Source of the DNA: Lachnospiraceae bacterium
Lineage (GTDB): Bacteria > Bacillota > Clostridia > Lachnospirales > Lachnospiraceae
Direction: 5' to 3'
Length of the DNA: 64,000 bases
NCBI GenBank assembly: GCA_021771695.1
Contig: JAETON010000002.1
Location: 62,001-126,000 of the forward strand
Both the position numbers and the translations under genes were made by a program. Below, piece by piece: positions 9,801 through 17,922 of the stretch; within the stretch, counting starts at the first letter, position 1, and the number at the start of each line of letters is the position of its first letter. Below the pieces are notes generated by a model, which saw only the letters and a list, made by a program, of their open reading frames with translations, ran no database searches and was not told the DNA's origin.

Positions 9801-10033
9801 TTCACTGCCTGCAGGTCATCTTCTGACAATCCCATCGTTCCAAGAAGTTTTATATCCATCAAATGCGTTTTGTCAAACTGTGCATCTGCCGTAACCTTCA
9901 TATCTTTTTCTGTGACACGAATTCCCGCATAAAATGCAACACCTAACACAACAATAAAAAAGATCGATAAAAATCTAGGTAAAGTTCTGCAGATGGTCAT
10001 ATATATATCTTTGTGCAGAGCCTTTTTCTTCAT
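6824..10033 (-). CDS. giant FtsX/MacB-type ABC permease with extracytoplasmic coiled coil
   Basis: About 1069 residues. Order: N-terminal membrane helix (about 19-40), an extracytoplasmic region, a very long charged Lys/Glu/Gln-rich coiled coil (about 245-505), three membrane helices forming a first FtsX domain (about 545-665), another helix near 710-730, a second extracytoplasmic domain, then a final FtsX domain with three helices (about 945-1060). It pairs with the ATPase gene just upstream (stop and start about 10 nt apart). Such permeases usually move or release lipids, peptides or lipoproteins, or act mechanically; the substrate is unknown. I prefer ATG 10033 over the GTG two codons earlier. 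Confidence 0.88.
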   Translation of the reverse strand: MKKKALHKDIYMTICRTLPRFLSIFFIVVLGVAFYAGIRVTEKDMKVTADAQFDKTHLMDIKLLGTMGLSEDDLQAVKNLSWTTDAEGSYSMDVICQMEDSDDEYVTKVLAKTQRMNQIQVTKGTMPSKNEECLVDAYFAKQHHLKIGDVLILNSGTENKIEDSLKESKLKITGIGRSSAYLSRERGTTEVGSGTVSGFLVVPKENFKQDVYTEIYISVKNAKKELAYTNDYDRIVSKAKKQIESISKRQNQNRLKQIQEDALKEIREQERKYQKERKKALNKLQKAENELKEAEKKIKNAKKELTTNEKKLKQGQQEIKDGWTAYKKGMEQLNHGKKQFAAAQAGISKKETELKNSEKQLKQQEESLNQLEKQIAASEQSLGPQHPQVLAMKQKLVEGRKAVSQAKVEIETGRKQIIAVKTKLNASKRELQRNEKKLTGAKNNLQKNERLLKQFSNQLKQGKQQIQNSEKKWREGKKEFADSKTSAMKKLNDGKEKIEDAKQEVGELEEGEWYVLNRKMTQSYVEYGEDTARIGAIGEVVPTIFFLVAALVSLTTMTRMVEEQRTQIGVLKALGYTGWDIALKYVSYALAATVSGSVIGAVIGEKILPQIIIEAYKMMYVGLGDIKTPLEAEYTLMASIMAVGVVILAVLSACYKELREKPAQLMRPAAPKDGKRIFLEYIGFLWKRLSFIWKATMRNLFRYKKRFFMTVFGIGGCMALLLVGFGLMDSIFAVSDNQYRKITTYDIAVTLKDDAPNEEKDQFAAWLSNQKEIKKQLPVHETSVSLESGGKSKTASFIVPLSMDDFSEFFTLRDRKSGEKYRLSDEGVIVTEKAASLMGIKAGDFVYLKTDETSRVRVKVFAVTENYMYHKIYMTPGLYEKLYKETPEKTKIYCDSKKLSTKEQNQAGKKILSKEAAGSIVFASNEVKTMEDMIGNLNVVMIVLIISAGLLAFVVLYNLNNINISERRAELATIKVLGFYDMEVNAYVYRENILLMMIGILAGIGLGTLLHRYVILTTEIDLMMFGREIFRSSYIYSILLTIGFSIIINLLMFFQLKKIDMVESLKSAE

Positions 10034-10042
10034 ATTCACCGC

Positions 10043-10744
10043 CTACCATTCTATTGTCTCCACAGGCTGTGGATGTGCGTTTTTTGTTATTTTACTAACT
10101 TTTCCATTTTTAATTTCAATCACTCTGTCTGCCATGGGAGCAATGGCAAGATTGTGTGTAATCACTACAACCGTTTTCTCTTTTTCTTTACAAGTATCCT
10201 GTAAAAGTTTTAAAATTGCTTTTCCTGTCTGATAGTCTAACGCTCCAGTTGGTTCATCACATAATAAAATTTTTGGATTTTTCGCCAAAGCTCTGGCGAT
10301 GGAAACTCTTTGCTGCTCTCCACCGGAAAGCTGAGCCGGAAAATTACTTAAACGATCTCCCAATCCTACATCACACAAAACCTCTTTTGCGTCCAAAGGA
10401 TTTTGACTAATTTGTAATGCCAGTTCTACATTCTCCTGTGCTGTTAAATTCGGCACCAGATTATAAAACTGAAATACAAATCCAATGTCATTTCTGCGGT
10501 ATTTCGTTAACTGTCTTTTATTCCATCCTGCGATATCTTCTCCATCTACAAAAACAGCGCCGCTGGTTGCAGTATCCATACCTCCCAAAATGTTCAATAC
10601 AGTTGTTTTCCCTGCACCGCTGGCGCCGATAATCAAGGCAAATTCACCTTTTTCTACCGTAAAATCAATACCATCTACGGCTTTGGTAATAACTTCCCCT
10701 GACTGATATATTTTTCTTACATTTTCTAACCGAATAAATTCCAT
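10043..10744 (-). CDS. ABC transporter ATP-binding protein (LolD/MacB-like)
   Basis: 233 residues with Walker [10 protein letters not shown] (about 40-48), Q-loop [16 protein letters not shown], signature LSGGEQQR, Walker [13 protein letters not shown] and H-loop VITHN. It energises the giant FtsX-like permease encoded immediately downstream. The family includes LolD, MacB and FtsE type ATPases. The ATG has AAGGAG 9 nt ahead. The order ATPase-permease-GH13 suggests one transcript. Function beyond ATP-driven transport or mechanotransmission cannot be read. Confidence 0.94.
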   Translation of the reverse strand: MEFIRLENVRKIYQSGEVITKAVDGIDFTVEKGEFALIIGASGAGKTTVLNILGGMDTATSGAVFVDGEDIAGWNKRQLTKYRRNDIGFVFQFYNLVPNLTAQENVELALQISQNPLDAKEVLCDVGLGDRLSNFPAQLSGGEQQRVSIARALAKNPKILLCDEPTGALDYQTGKAILKLLQDTCKEKEKTVVVITHNLAIAPMADRVIEIKNGKVSKITKNAHPQPVETIEW

Positions 10745-10796
10745 TATTATATCTCCTTATAATGGAATTTTAACATAGAATTTCATCTCAGGCAAA

Positions 10797-10970
10797 TTAA
10801 CGAAACTGATTTATTTCCTCCTGATACTCATATCCTATGGATCTCAGTTTTTCTGTAACTGCCTCCTTATCAACATCAAGACTTTTACATAGTTCTTCAT
10901 AACTCTCATAAAAATCACGAAGCTGTGTATTTATATAACTTAATAAAATTATCGGATCTTCTGGCAGCAT
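10797..10970 (-). CDS. DUF4250 small protein
   Basis: A 57-residue protein starting MLPEDPIILLSYINTQLRD and ending EYQEEINQFR. It matches my recollection of the DUF4250 family of Clostridia (LP.DP.ILLS..NT.LRD.Y...D.LC..L...). The ATG lies 7 nt after TAGGAGA. The family has no known function; the charge pattern suggests a small helical cytoplasmic protein. It sits 50 bp downstream of the zinc-ribbon membrane protein gene and may be the last member of that envelope operon, or a separate unit. Confidence 0.8.
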   Translation of the reverse strand: MLPEDPIILLSYINTQLRDFYESYEELCKSLDVDKEAVTEKLRSIGYEYQEEINQFR

Positions 10971-11020
10971 ATTTTTTCTCCTATATTACAATTTATTTTT
11001 ACTAATATCCCATTGTTAAC

Positions 11021-11779
11021 TTATAAAATATTCTGTAAGGACTGTAAGGAAGACATTCCTGCAGAAGAAATCATCTCTGCTGTAATAAAACTTCCAATAA
11101 TCGCCATAACAATTACAAGAATCAGCATACTATAAACTACTGCATTTTTAGAAGTATCCGGATAACTTATCATAACAGAGGCAAAATAAATATATCCTAA
11201 AACAGTTCCAATTAAAAATGTAATAAATGCAAACGCATATAATCCTACAAATAATCCAAGAATTGCAAGGATCAAGCCCAAAGACACTCCAAGACTTTTC
11301 ATTCCGGTGATTTGACAACTCTGAAACCAATTGATTTCAGCTTTTCCAAGTGCTTTCATCAATCCAAGTACCAAAACAGATATAATCAAAGAAATAATTG
11401 CTGAAACAATCAATCCTTTTATGAAAAATCCTCCAGCAGAAGGTACCTGCATCTGATTGCTGACTGTATTGGTAAATGATGTTCCCATCATAGATGAACT
11501 TGCAGAATAAATAGCGGAATAAATTTTGGAAACAAGAACATATAAAAAAAGTCCATTCAAAATTGCTTCAATTCCCATGAGAATTAATCCCACTTTACTA
11601 TCTTCATTTTCTGCTGATTCTAAAAACCCATCCACAGGACGTTTGATTAATTCTAAAATCGTTTGAAAAACATTCTTTCCGTATTCAACATACTCGTTTC
11701 TTTCTTCCTCTTCCTGACAGCACTGGCATGGCTGCCCATCCACCAGTGGTGCTCCACATTTTGTACAAAAATTAGCCAT
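11021..11779 (-). CDS. zinc-ribbon polytopic membrane protein
   Basis: 252 residues. An N-terminal zinc ribbon (FCTKCGAPL...GQPCQCC, residues 4-21) precedes about five membrane helices (about 64-86, 118-145, 160-200, 215-235) rich in Gly, Ile and Ser, resembling Yip1/DUF-type membrane domains. Function is unknown. It is the last large gene of an operon with a TcaA-like zinc-ribbon protein, a YARHG protein and an amidase, with intergenic gaps of only about 15 nt. Start is ATG after AAAGGAGAGG. I infer a role in cell-envelope sensing from context only. Confidence 0.75.
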   Translation of the reverse strand: MANFCTKCGAPLVDGQPCQCCQEEEERNEYVEYGKNVFQTILELIKRPVDGFLESAENEDSKVGLILMGIEAILNGLFLYVLVSKIYSAIYSASSSMMGTSFTNTVSNQMQVPSAGGFFIKGLIVSAIISLIISVLVLGLMKALGKAEINWFQSCQITGMKSLGVSLGLILAILGLFVGLYAFAFITFLIGTVLGYIYFASVMISYPDTSKNAVVYSMLILVIVMAIIGSFITAEMISSAGMSSLQSLQNIL

Positions 11780-11794
11780 AATATCCTCTCCTTT

Positions 11795-13009
11795 TTAATA
11801 GTAATAGTAAGAAACTGTCTGAATTACCCATTTTCCATTTTGTTTCACCATATAAGCAGTTCCACGAACCGTCATTGTCTGTTTTTGATAACTGCCGTCC
11901 CAAGTTTTCGCCTGATATTCTCTAGTACCGGAAACAACCACTGGAACACCGTTTTCTACTGTTTGATAGGAAGCCGTTGACCTTCCCTCACACTGTGTTA
12001 AGTTTAGTTTCCCGATTCCTTTCGTATCTGTTCCTGTATAATAAGTATATCCGCAAAAGCTAAATACATAACGATTTGCATTTTCTGCTGAAGTAAAATA
12101 AGAAGCTAAACTGGAAGTATCTTTCCCTTTAATTCGTGCTTCTGTAATTGCTGGCAGATAACCTCTCAACGCTTCTGCCGCTTCTTTCTTCGCTTTTGCA
12201 GAATACTGTATCTGATTTACTACACTTGTACTGGAATTTGTAGAGAAAGTATAACTATCTTTTTCAAATAAATCATCTGCTCCGGAAAATGTCATTTTAT
12301 GTGTTCCTGCAAACACTCTGGCATAATAGCTGGATGTTGTACTGTCGTCCGGCTTTTTAGCTTTTACACCATCAATCATTACTGTAACACCCTGGATTTC
12401 CGGAATTTTTACAGAAACTGTCCGGACACTTGCATCCGCTATATCTACAATTTCATATTTATCAAAAAATAAGAATGTCTTTTTAGCTGATTTTGCAACA
12501 TAAATCGTCATATCATCAGAACCCTTGTTAATTCGATATACATACCGATTATTGCTGATATATCCGCCGGTTGCGTCAGGTAAAGTTTCCGGATTACTCT
12601 GCTCCATAGTTTTTACAAAGCATTCTTCATTAACAAATGTATCTTCTTCCATATGATATGCCTGATATACCTCAGACCAATTATGATCATTATAATCTTT
12701 TATAAATTGATTTACTGCTGTTTCAGGTTTGCTGCTGCGGCTGCCTATAAACCAAAAAACTGCCAATAATACAACTAACACTGCTGCCAGCGTAATGATT
12801 ATTTTCTTTCCTTTTGGGCTAAAATTTTTCGTGTTTTTTTCTTTGGAAACTTTTTTACGCTCTGTTTTTTCTTTCTTTGGCTCAGAAGGCTGTTTTTTCT
12901 TCTTTCGGACAACCTTTTTCGCCTTTTTTTCTTCTTCTATTCTGGCTCCGCATTCTCCGCAAAACACATCACCTTCCTTCATCTCACTTCCACAATTTGG
13001 GCAAAACAT
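11795..13009 (-). CDS. zinc-ribbon, single-pass TcaA/YvbJ-like membrane protein
   Basis: 404 residues. N-terminal zinc ribbon MFCPNCGSEM...FCGECGARI (2-22), a highly basic linker (about 25-66), one membrane helix IIITLAAVLVVLLAVFWFIG (about 70-89), then a large extracytoplasmic part whose C-terminal segment (TMTVRGTAYMVKQNGKWVIQ) looks like an NTF2-like domain. The arrangement resembles staphylococcal TcaA and Bacillus YvbJ, proteins tied to cell-wall antibiotic response. Ribosome site AAGGAGG is directly upstream. It lies between the YARHG and the second zinc-ribbon genes in one operon. Confidence 0.8.
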   Translation of the reverse strand: MFCPNCGSEMKEGDVFCGECGARIEEEKKAKKVVRKKKKQPSEPKKEKTERKKVSKEKNTKNFSPKGKKIIITLAAVLVVLLAVFWFIGSRSSKPETAVNQFIKDYNDHNWSEVYQAYHMEEDTFVNEECFVKTMEQSNPETLPDATGGYISNNRYVYRINKGSDDMTIYVAKSAKKTFLFFDKYEIVDIADASVRTVSVKIPEIQGVTVMIDGVKAKKPDDSTTSSYYARVFAGTHKMTFSGADDLFEKDSYTFSTNSSTSVVNQIQYSAKAKKEAAEALRGYLPAITEARIKGKDTSSLASYFTSAENANRYVFSFCGYTYYTGTDTKGIGKLNLTQCEGRSTASYQTVENGVPVVVSGTREYQAKTWDGSYQKQTMTVRGTAYMVKQNGKWVIQTVSYYYY

Positions 13010-13024
13010 TTCTCATCCTCCTTT

Positions 13025-13603
13025 CTACCTGACACCTCTTTTTTTCAATTCGCCAGCCATGATATCCACATTTTTCTTTTCATATTTATTCAATATAATA
13101 TCATCCTGCTCATCCACGGTTCCTGTATACCACTTTTTCTTTTCAAATCGCTCTTTGTTTTCCTTTTTGGTAAACTTCAATCCATGTCTGGCATAAACTT
13201 CATTGATTGCATACTGTATCTGCTCTGTAGTCAGCTTTTTCACTTCAGATTCCTTAACGTAAGAACTATCTGCATCTGGAAACATATATCCGTCATCTGC
13301 ATTCATAACTTCTCCCGGTTTTGCAGCCGTATCTGTTGTACTAGATGAAGTATCCGATGCACTGCTCACATCTGCCTGAGAAGTATCCATTGAATCTTCA
13401 CTGGAAAACTCCTCCGTATTTTCCTCTGAAGCATCTTCACTCGATGATTTTTCCTGCATTTCTTCTTTTACTGTATCCATTGCCTGATCGTCATTCCCCG
13501 ATGAAGAACCACGGTCCTTAACCAAAGAAAACACAAGCATGGCGGCAACCAGAAAAATGGCAATGCACAAAGCCATAATTACCTTCTTTTCACTTTTTGT
13601 CAT
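13025..13603 (-). CDS. membrane-anchored YARHG domain protein
   Basis: 192 residues. A signal anchor (VIMALCIAIFLVAAMLVFSL, about 8-27), a long acidic Ser/Glu/Asp-rich linker (about 32-100) and a C-terminal YARHG domain with AINEVYARHGLKFTKKENKE and the aromatic WYTG. YARHG is a small extracellular domain of unknown role found with cell-wall proteins. It is exported and tethered to the outer face of the membrane. It is cotranscribed with an amidase upstream and zinc-ribbon membrane proteins downstream (gaps of 15-18 nt). Confidence 0.85.
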   Translation of the reverse strand: MTKSEKKVIMALCIAIFLVAAMLVFSLVKDRGSSSGNDDQAMDTVKEEMQEKSSSEDASEENTEEFSSEDSMDTSQADVSSASDTSSSTTDTAAKPGEVMNADDGYMFPDADSSYVKESEVKKLTTEQIQYAINEVYARHGLKFTKKENKERFEKKKWYTGTVDEQDDIILNKYEKKNVDIMAGELKKRGVR

Positions 13604-13621
13604 ACTTTTCCTCCTTATGTA

Positions 13622-14410
13622 TCACTTGTTTTTCATATATATATCAACTCCATCGGCAATGCCTTCTGCCAATTGATCTTGATATGCTTCATCAGACAAT
13701 TTTCTGTCTTCTTCCGGATTAGACATAAATCCTGTTTCTATAATCGTTACTGGAATTTTGCACCAGTTAATTCCAGACATCTGATCTGTCTGAATAATCC
13801 CACGATTTTGGGCTCCCGTTTCCCGGCACAATGAAGTCTCTATTGTCTTTGCCAAATTCTGGCTGTCATCTATGATTTCCGTGCAGTAAGAATTAGCATC
13901 CGTCGGACACATCGTCAGCGCTCCATGCACAGAAGAATTTTCATCACTATTACAATGGATTCTTAAAAAAATTTCAGACCCGCTTTTATTGGCCATTTCT
14001 GCACGTTCTCGATTACTCAAACGAACGTCATTAGATTCCCGAATCATATATACTTCATACCCTCTGGAAACTAAAACTTTTTTAAGCCTCATGGATATCT
14101 CTAAATTCACCTGATATTCCGGTATCCCGGTAGTACATCCCTCAGTTCCTGAAGATACTTTCGGTTTTGTCTCTGATGCTCCCGGTCCAATCGGTTCCTG
14201 CTCTGACATTTGTTCCTTTTGATGTCCCGGATCAATTGCTATTTTAATTTTTTCTTCTTTCGGTTCTACCTCAGTTGCTGCCACAGTAGAAGCAGTTTCT
14301 TTCTTTTCTACACGCTTTTTTACTTGAATTTGTTTATGATCTTTTTTATTTAGAAAAAACACACTGCTCGCAGCAAGTATTATTCCTAATAATAAAACAA
14401 ATTTCTTCAT
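13622..14410 (-). CDS. N-acetylmuramoyl-L-alanine amidase (Amidase_3)
   Basis: 262 residues. N-terminal signal anchor (FVLLLGIILAASSVFFL), a short linker and a zinc amidase domain. Zinc ligands are visible as IAIDPGHQ (His), an early Glu in the EYQVNLEISMRL segment and the catalytic-side IRIHCNSDEN-like LRIHCNS His; the late TIIETGFMSNPEED carries the catalytic Glu. It cleaves the bond between muramic acid and stem peptide in peptidoglycan. An insert around residues 68-90 (PGASETKPKVSSG) separates the first ligand from the core, as in several clostridial CwlD-like enzymes. First gene of the envelope operon. Confidence 0.92.
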   Translation of the reverse strand: MKKFVLLLGIILAASSVFFLNKKDHKQIQVKKRVEKKETASTVAATEVEPKEEKIKIAIDPGHQKEQMSEQEPIGPGASETKPKVSSGTEGCTTGIPEYQVNLEISMRLKKVLVSRGYEVYMIRESNDVRLSNRERAEMANKSGSEIFLRIHCNSDENSSVHGALTMCPTDANSYCTEIIDDSQNLAKTIETSLCRETGAQNRGIIQTDQMSGINWCKIPVTIIETGFMSNPEEDRKLSDEAYQDQLAEGIADGVDIYMKNK

Positions 14411-14491
14411 TTTTCACTCCATTTTTACTTTATGACTTTATTGTATCATAGCAGCTTATGGCTCCACAAGAAAAATTATATCCTTCTATAT

Positions 14492-14539
14492 AAAAAAACG
14501 AATCCTATTTCCACAAATTTTACAAAAAATAAGATTCGT
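14492..14539 (-). terminator. terminator after carbonic anhydrase gene
   Basis: Minus-strand ACGAATCTTATTT pairs with AAATAGGATTCGT and is followed by a run of seven T. Confidence 0.82.
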
Positions 14540-14556
14540 CCACAATCCTTTTCCTT

Positions 14557-15102
14557 TTACGGTACTACGATTGATAATTCTCCAGTCAAAGAATCCATCA
14601 CATATCCTGAAATCTTTACATCTTTCGGAATCAATGGATGCTTTCTAAGCAGCTCCACTGAATCCTGCACAGATGTTTCTACACAATCAAAACCTTCCAG
14701 CCAAGTATCAAAATCAACACCACAGTGGCGAATTAACTCAATTTTATCTTCATCAATTCCCCGCTGTTTCATCTGCTCAATCATCATATCACTGTTAATA
14801 TGCTGAACCCCACAGTCCGTATGTCCAATTACCATGACTTCTTCAATGCCCAATTCAAAAATACCTACTAAAATACTTCGTACAACACTTCCAAACATGT
14901 GGCTGATAACTCCGCCGGCATTCTTAATCATCTTTACATCGCCATTTTTAATTCCCAATGCTGCAGGCAGTAATTCAGTTAATCTCGTATCCATACAAGT
15001 AATAATTGCAATTTTTTTATCTGGATATTTACTGGTTCTGTATTGTTCATACTTCTTATTTTCCACAAATTCTTTGTTGTATTTTAAAATTTCATCAATC
15101 AT
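14557..15102 (-). CDS. beta-class carbonic anhydrase
   Basis: 181 residues. Interconverts CO2 and bicarbonate. Zinc ligands fit the beta class: ITCMDTRL (Cys and Asp-Arg pair, about residues 35-42) and IGHTDCGV (His and Cys). The motif KNAGG and a conserved VRSI helix are also present. The ATG at 15102 overlaps the ybaK stop codon (ATGA) and follows AGGAGG by 9 nt, so the two genes are translationally coupled; an ATG 16 codons earlier lies inside ybaK. It ends in a strong hairpin. Confidence 0.93.
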   Translation of the reverse strand: MIDEILKYNKEFVENKKYEQYRTSKYPDKKIAIITCMDTRLTELLPAALGIKNGDVKMIKNAGGVISHMFGSVVRSILVGIFELGIEEVMVIGHTDCGVQHINSDMMIEQMKQRGIDEDKIELIRHCGVDFDTWLEGFDCVETSVQDSVELLRKHPLIPKDVKISGYVMDSLTGELSIVVP

Positions 15103-15596
15103 TCTGTCATTCCTCCTAAATGTGTTATATATTCCGTCATTCCATGACATGCTTTCAAATAATCTTCGGGAGTAAGTTCAATTTGAATCCCATTCTTTCC
15201 TCCACTGACCATAATCGTTTTCTGTTCTTCTGCACTGGCATCCAGCACTGTTGGATAATCTTTCTTCATGCCGATTGCAGTACATCCGCCTCGAATATAT
15301 CCTGTAATTTTATGAATATCCTTTACATGAATCATCTCTACAGACTTCTCTCCCACAGATTTTGCTGCCTTTTTTAAATCCAATTCTTTATGAATCGGTA
15401 TCACAAAAACAAAATAATCTCCACTTTTTCCTACAGTAACCAGCGTTTTAAATACTCTTTCATATGGTTCATTTAACATATCCGCAATGGCAATTCCATC
15501 AATAAATTCCTTACATTCATATCTATGAATCTTATAGGGAATCTTCCTTTTTTCCAGAATCCGCATTGCATTGGTTTTTGGTGCCTTTTTTGCCAA
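15099..15596 (-). CDS. ybaK: YbaK/EbsC Cys-tRNA(Pro) deacylase
   Basis: 165 residues, the usual length. YbaK proteins hydrolyse mischarged Cys-tRNA(Pro) and related species after prolyl-tRNA synthetase errors. Conserved elements are MRILEKRKIPYKIHRY, the KTLV segment with its functional Lys, KAAKSVGEKSVEM and GYIRGGCTAIGMKK with the glycine-rich turn. It overlaps the carbonic anhydrase start by four bases. The upstream macro-domain gene ends 23 bp ahead, so a three-gene transcript (macro, ybaK, carbonic anhydrase) is likely. Confidence 0.93.
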   Translation of the reverse strand: MAKKAPKTNAMRILEKRKIPYKIHRYECKEFIDGIAIADMLNEPYERVFKTLVTVGKSGDYFVFVIPIHKELDLKKAAKSVGEKSVEMIHVKDIHKITGYIRGGCTAIGMKKDYPTVLDASAEEQKTIMVSGGKNGIQIELTPEDYLKACHGMTEYITHLGGMTE

Positions 15597-15619
15597 TTTT
15601 AATGTCCTCCTGTTGTAAT

Positions 15620-16126
15620 TTATTTCACATTTACAGCATTCTCATATGCTCTCTTTGTTTTCCCATCAAAACAAACAAATTCAACTCTTTTTACATATTT
15701 CATGGATTTTCCTGTCTCCAAAACTGTTTTTACAGCAATAGATGCTGCCTTTTCCAACGGAAAACGATACACCCCTGTACTAATTGAAGGAAATGTCACA
15801 TGGGCACACTGATATTGTTCTGCCAATTCCATACATTTTCGATAACAAGAGGACAGCAGCTCTTCTTCGCCATAATCTCCGCCTCTCCATATTGGACCAG
15901 GTGTATGAATTACATACTTAGCAGGAAGACAGTATGCTCCTGTTATTTTGGCACTGCCTGTCCTGCATCCATTTAATGTTTGGCATTCTTCCAGGAGCTG
16001 GGGACCTGCGCCACGATGAATTGCACCATCTACTCCGCCTCCTCCAAGCAATGATGTATTTGCTGCATTTACCATAGCATCTGTTGGAATCTTTGTAATA
16101 TCACCCAAAGAAATTTTAACTTCCAT
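15620..16126 (-). CDS. macro domain protein, O-acetyl-ADP-ribose deacetylase type
   Basis: 168 residues forming one macro domain of the YmdB/TARG-like class. The ADP-ribose-binding signatures are [20 protein letters not shown] (about 20-39) and [17 protein letters not shown]. Such enzymes remove ADP-ribose or acetyl groups from ADP-ribosyl adducts or O-acetyl-ADP-ribose, the latter a sirtuin product; a sirtuin is encoded at 60.7 kb. It heads or sits within a small unit with ybaK. Exact substrate is not determinable from sequence. Confidence 0.92.
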   Translation of the reverse strand: MEVKISLGDITKIPTDAMVNAANTSLLGGGGVDGAIHRGAGPQLLEECQTLNGCRTGSAKITGAYCLPAKYVIHTPGPIWRGGDYGEEELLSSCYRKCMELAEQYQCAHVTFPSISTGVYRFPLEKAASIAVKTVLETGKSMKYVKRVEFVCFDGKTKRAYENAVNVK

Positions 16127-16147
16127 ATCTTCACCCTAAATTAGGAA

Positions 16148-16534
16148 TTATCTCGCAAACAATCCGTAAATCAGAGAAACATAGCACGCAAAATCACCAA
16201 TTCGTTTTCTCTGATTTCCCAATTCTTTTCTCCAAGAGGCATCCATTTTCCCTGTTTCCATATAAATTGCCAGTAAATCCAATGCATGTATTACACTATC
16301 ATGCATGATTGTACGCTGGTCATTTTCTCTATCATCCTTTGGTGTCAATTTCCAATGTGCACGTAAATCGCTATATGCCGTCATACGCTCAATGGCATGT
16401 TCCCAAGCCATCTCAAACCCTTCATCATTTTCCGGCGCCGCTGCAATAATTTTTTCATAAATGCACATTGCTTCCTCAAAAGAAATAAAATTCGGTGCTT
16501 CTAAATAATTCTTATATACAAATTCTTTAAACAT
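16148..16534 (-). CDS. conserved hypothetical protein
   Basis: I do not recognise this family. The 128-residue product (MFKEFVYKNYLEAPNFISFE...) is predicted all-helical, without signal peptide or membrane segment. It has an acidic N-terminal half and a conserved-looking HDSVIHALDLLAIYM stretch (about 80-95). The ATG at 16534 follows AGGAGGAGG; a start 25 codons upstream has no ribosome site. It lies just before the macro-domain gene (about 20 bp gap), so it may be cotranscribed with it. Confidence 0.6.
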   Translation of the reverse strand: MFKEFVYKNYLEAPNFISFEEAMCIYEKIIAAAPENDEGFEMAWEHAIERMTAYSDLRAHWKLTPKDDRENDQRTIMHDSVIHALDLLAIYMETGKMDASWRKELGNQRKRIGDFACYVSLIYGLFAR

Positions 16535-16622
16535 AAAGTCCTCCTCCTGCCTTTCATAATTTTCAATAGTATTGTTATTATAACATTTTTCAGGCAAAAG
16601 AAGGACCATATCTTAATTTTTC

Positions 16623-17879
16623 TTAATTTAATTCTGCAATTCTGCTGACCCCAACATAGATTTCACTGATTTTGTACCAAGTAGGATAGTCTACAATACC
16701 TGTCGACGGCAATCCAAAAACACTCTGAAATTTACGCACAGATGCTGCTGTCTGCTCTCCATATTGACCATCCACAGATACTGTCGGAATGGATGGATAG
16801 TCCTTTGCAATACGGTTTAATTGTTCCTGCATCTGGCGGACTTTATCTCCACTCGATCCAATCGTCAAATTATATCCCGGCCACGAAGATGGAATTCCTG
16901 CAATTTGTTCTGCTATATTGATGTAAATACTTTCTCCATAGTAATAACGGAGAATCTCTATTGGAGAATAACCCTGATCGCCAAGATATTTAGATCCCCA
17001 TTGAGTCATCCATTCCGGACAAGTTACCCGTTTTCCATCACAATATTGTGTCAAAATCGGCTGTTTTACATTCGGTCTAGACAGATAACTGGCAAAAATT
17101 TCATCTACAATACTGTTAATTGAATCATATGTGGTTTTTCCTGAAATCCATTTGTGGTCATACGCTGTCGATGATGTAATCGTAAAATCGTGTCCTTTGT
17201 TTCGATACCATTCTGTATATACTCTATTTAATGTAAATGACATAATTGCCAAAATATTAGCTTCTAAAGATGCTCTTGGCCATGTGGAATATATTTCACA
17301 TGATGCAACATTTTTTATATAATCTTTATAACGAACATAATAATCTCTGGCTGTCTTATCTCCAATAGAACCATCATGAACAATGATATACTCAGGAATC
17401 ACTACACGGCTTAATACAATTTCTCCGGTTTCATTTACAGGCTTAATCTCTGCCTCCGCAATCTTCGGCGGATAGTCACCCCATAATGTGTGCGGTCCAA
17501 TGACAAATGTGTCTATATTATCCGCAGCCGTTTCTAAAGGTATCATCTGAATATTCTGCAAACCCTGTGTATTTGCAAGAATCTGCGCACCAGCTACTGT
17601 TACCGGTTCATAATCTGGTGCTGTTACCCGCACTGTATACTCTGCATACGGCTGATTGTCTCCTGGTGCCATACTATATTCTATCGGCGGTGCATCCAAT
17701 TCTATATTTTCTGTCTGCCCATCTTCATTTGTAGTAAAAGACTCAATCACAGATTCAGGATCACCGGTATAAGAAATCTCAACCTTGGCATTTTCCACTG
17801 GGCCAGCGGCAAGACTGGAATTTACCTGCACCTTTAATTCCCCTTTATCAATTAACTCATTTCTTGGTGTTTCCGGCAT
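16623..17879 (-). CDS. SpoIID-like protein with C-terminal peptidoglycan-binding domain
   Basis: 418 residues in three parts. An N-terminal beta-sandwich (about 12-115) resembles a carboxypeptidase regulatory-like domain (GPVENAKVEISYTGD, TTNEDGQTE). The middle (about 160-310) resembles SpoIID: YIKNVASCEIYSTWPRASLE, then TITSSTAYDHKWI and a YCDGKRV segment. A PG_binding_1 domain closes the protein (GSSGDKVRQMQEQLNRI, VDGQYGEQTAASVRKFQ). No signal peptide is visible, odd for a wall-acting protein, but it could act in the mother cell or spore. SpoIID proteins are glycan-strand lytic transglycosylases. ATG with GGAAGG 5 nt upstream. Confidence 0.75.
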   Translation of the reverse strand: MPETPRNELIDKGELKVQVNSSLAAGPVENAKVEISYTGDPESVIESFTTNEDGQTENIELDAPPIEYSMAPGDNQPYAEYTVRVTAPDYEPVTVAGAQILANTQGLQNIQMIPLETAADNIDTFVIGPHTLWGDYPPKIAEAEIKPVNETGEIVLSRVVIPEYIIVHDGSIGDKTARDYYVRYKDYIKNVASCEIYSTWPRASLEANILAIMSFTLNRVYTEWYRNKGHDFTITSSTAYDHKWISGKTTYDSINSIVDEIFASYLSRPNVKQPILTQYCDGKRVTCPEWMTQWGSKYLGDQGYSPIEILRYYYGESIYINIAEQIAGIPSSWPGYNLTIGSSGDKVRQMQEQLNRIAKDYPSIPTVSVDGQYGEQTAASVRKFQSVFGLPSTGIVDYPTWYKISEIYVGVSRIAELN

Positions 17880-17922
17880 GTTAACCTTCCAAAAACTTTT
17901 ACTTTAGTATATGAATTTAAAT

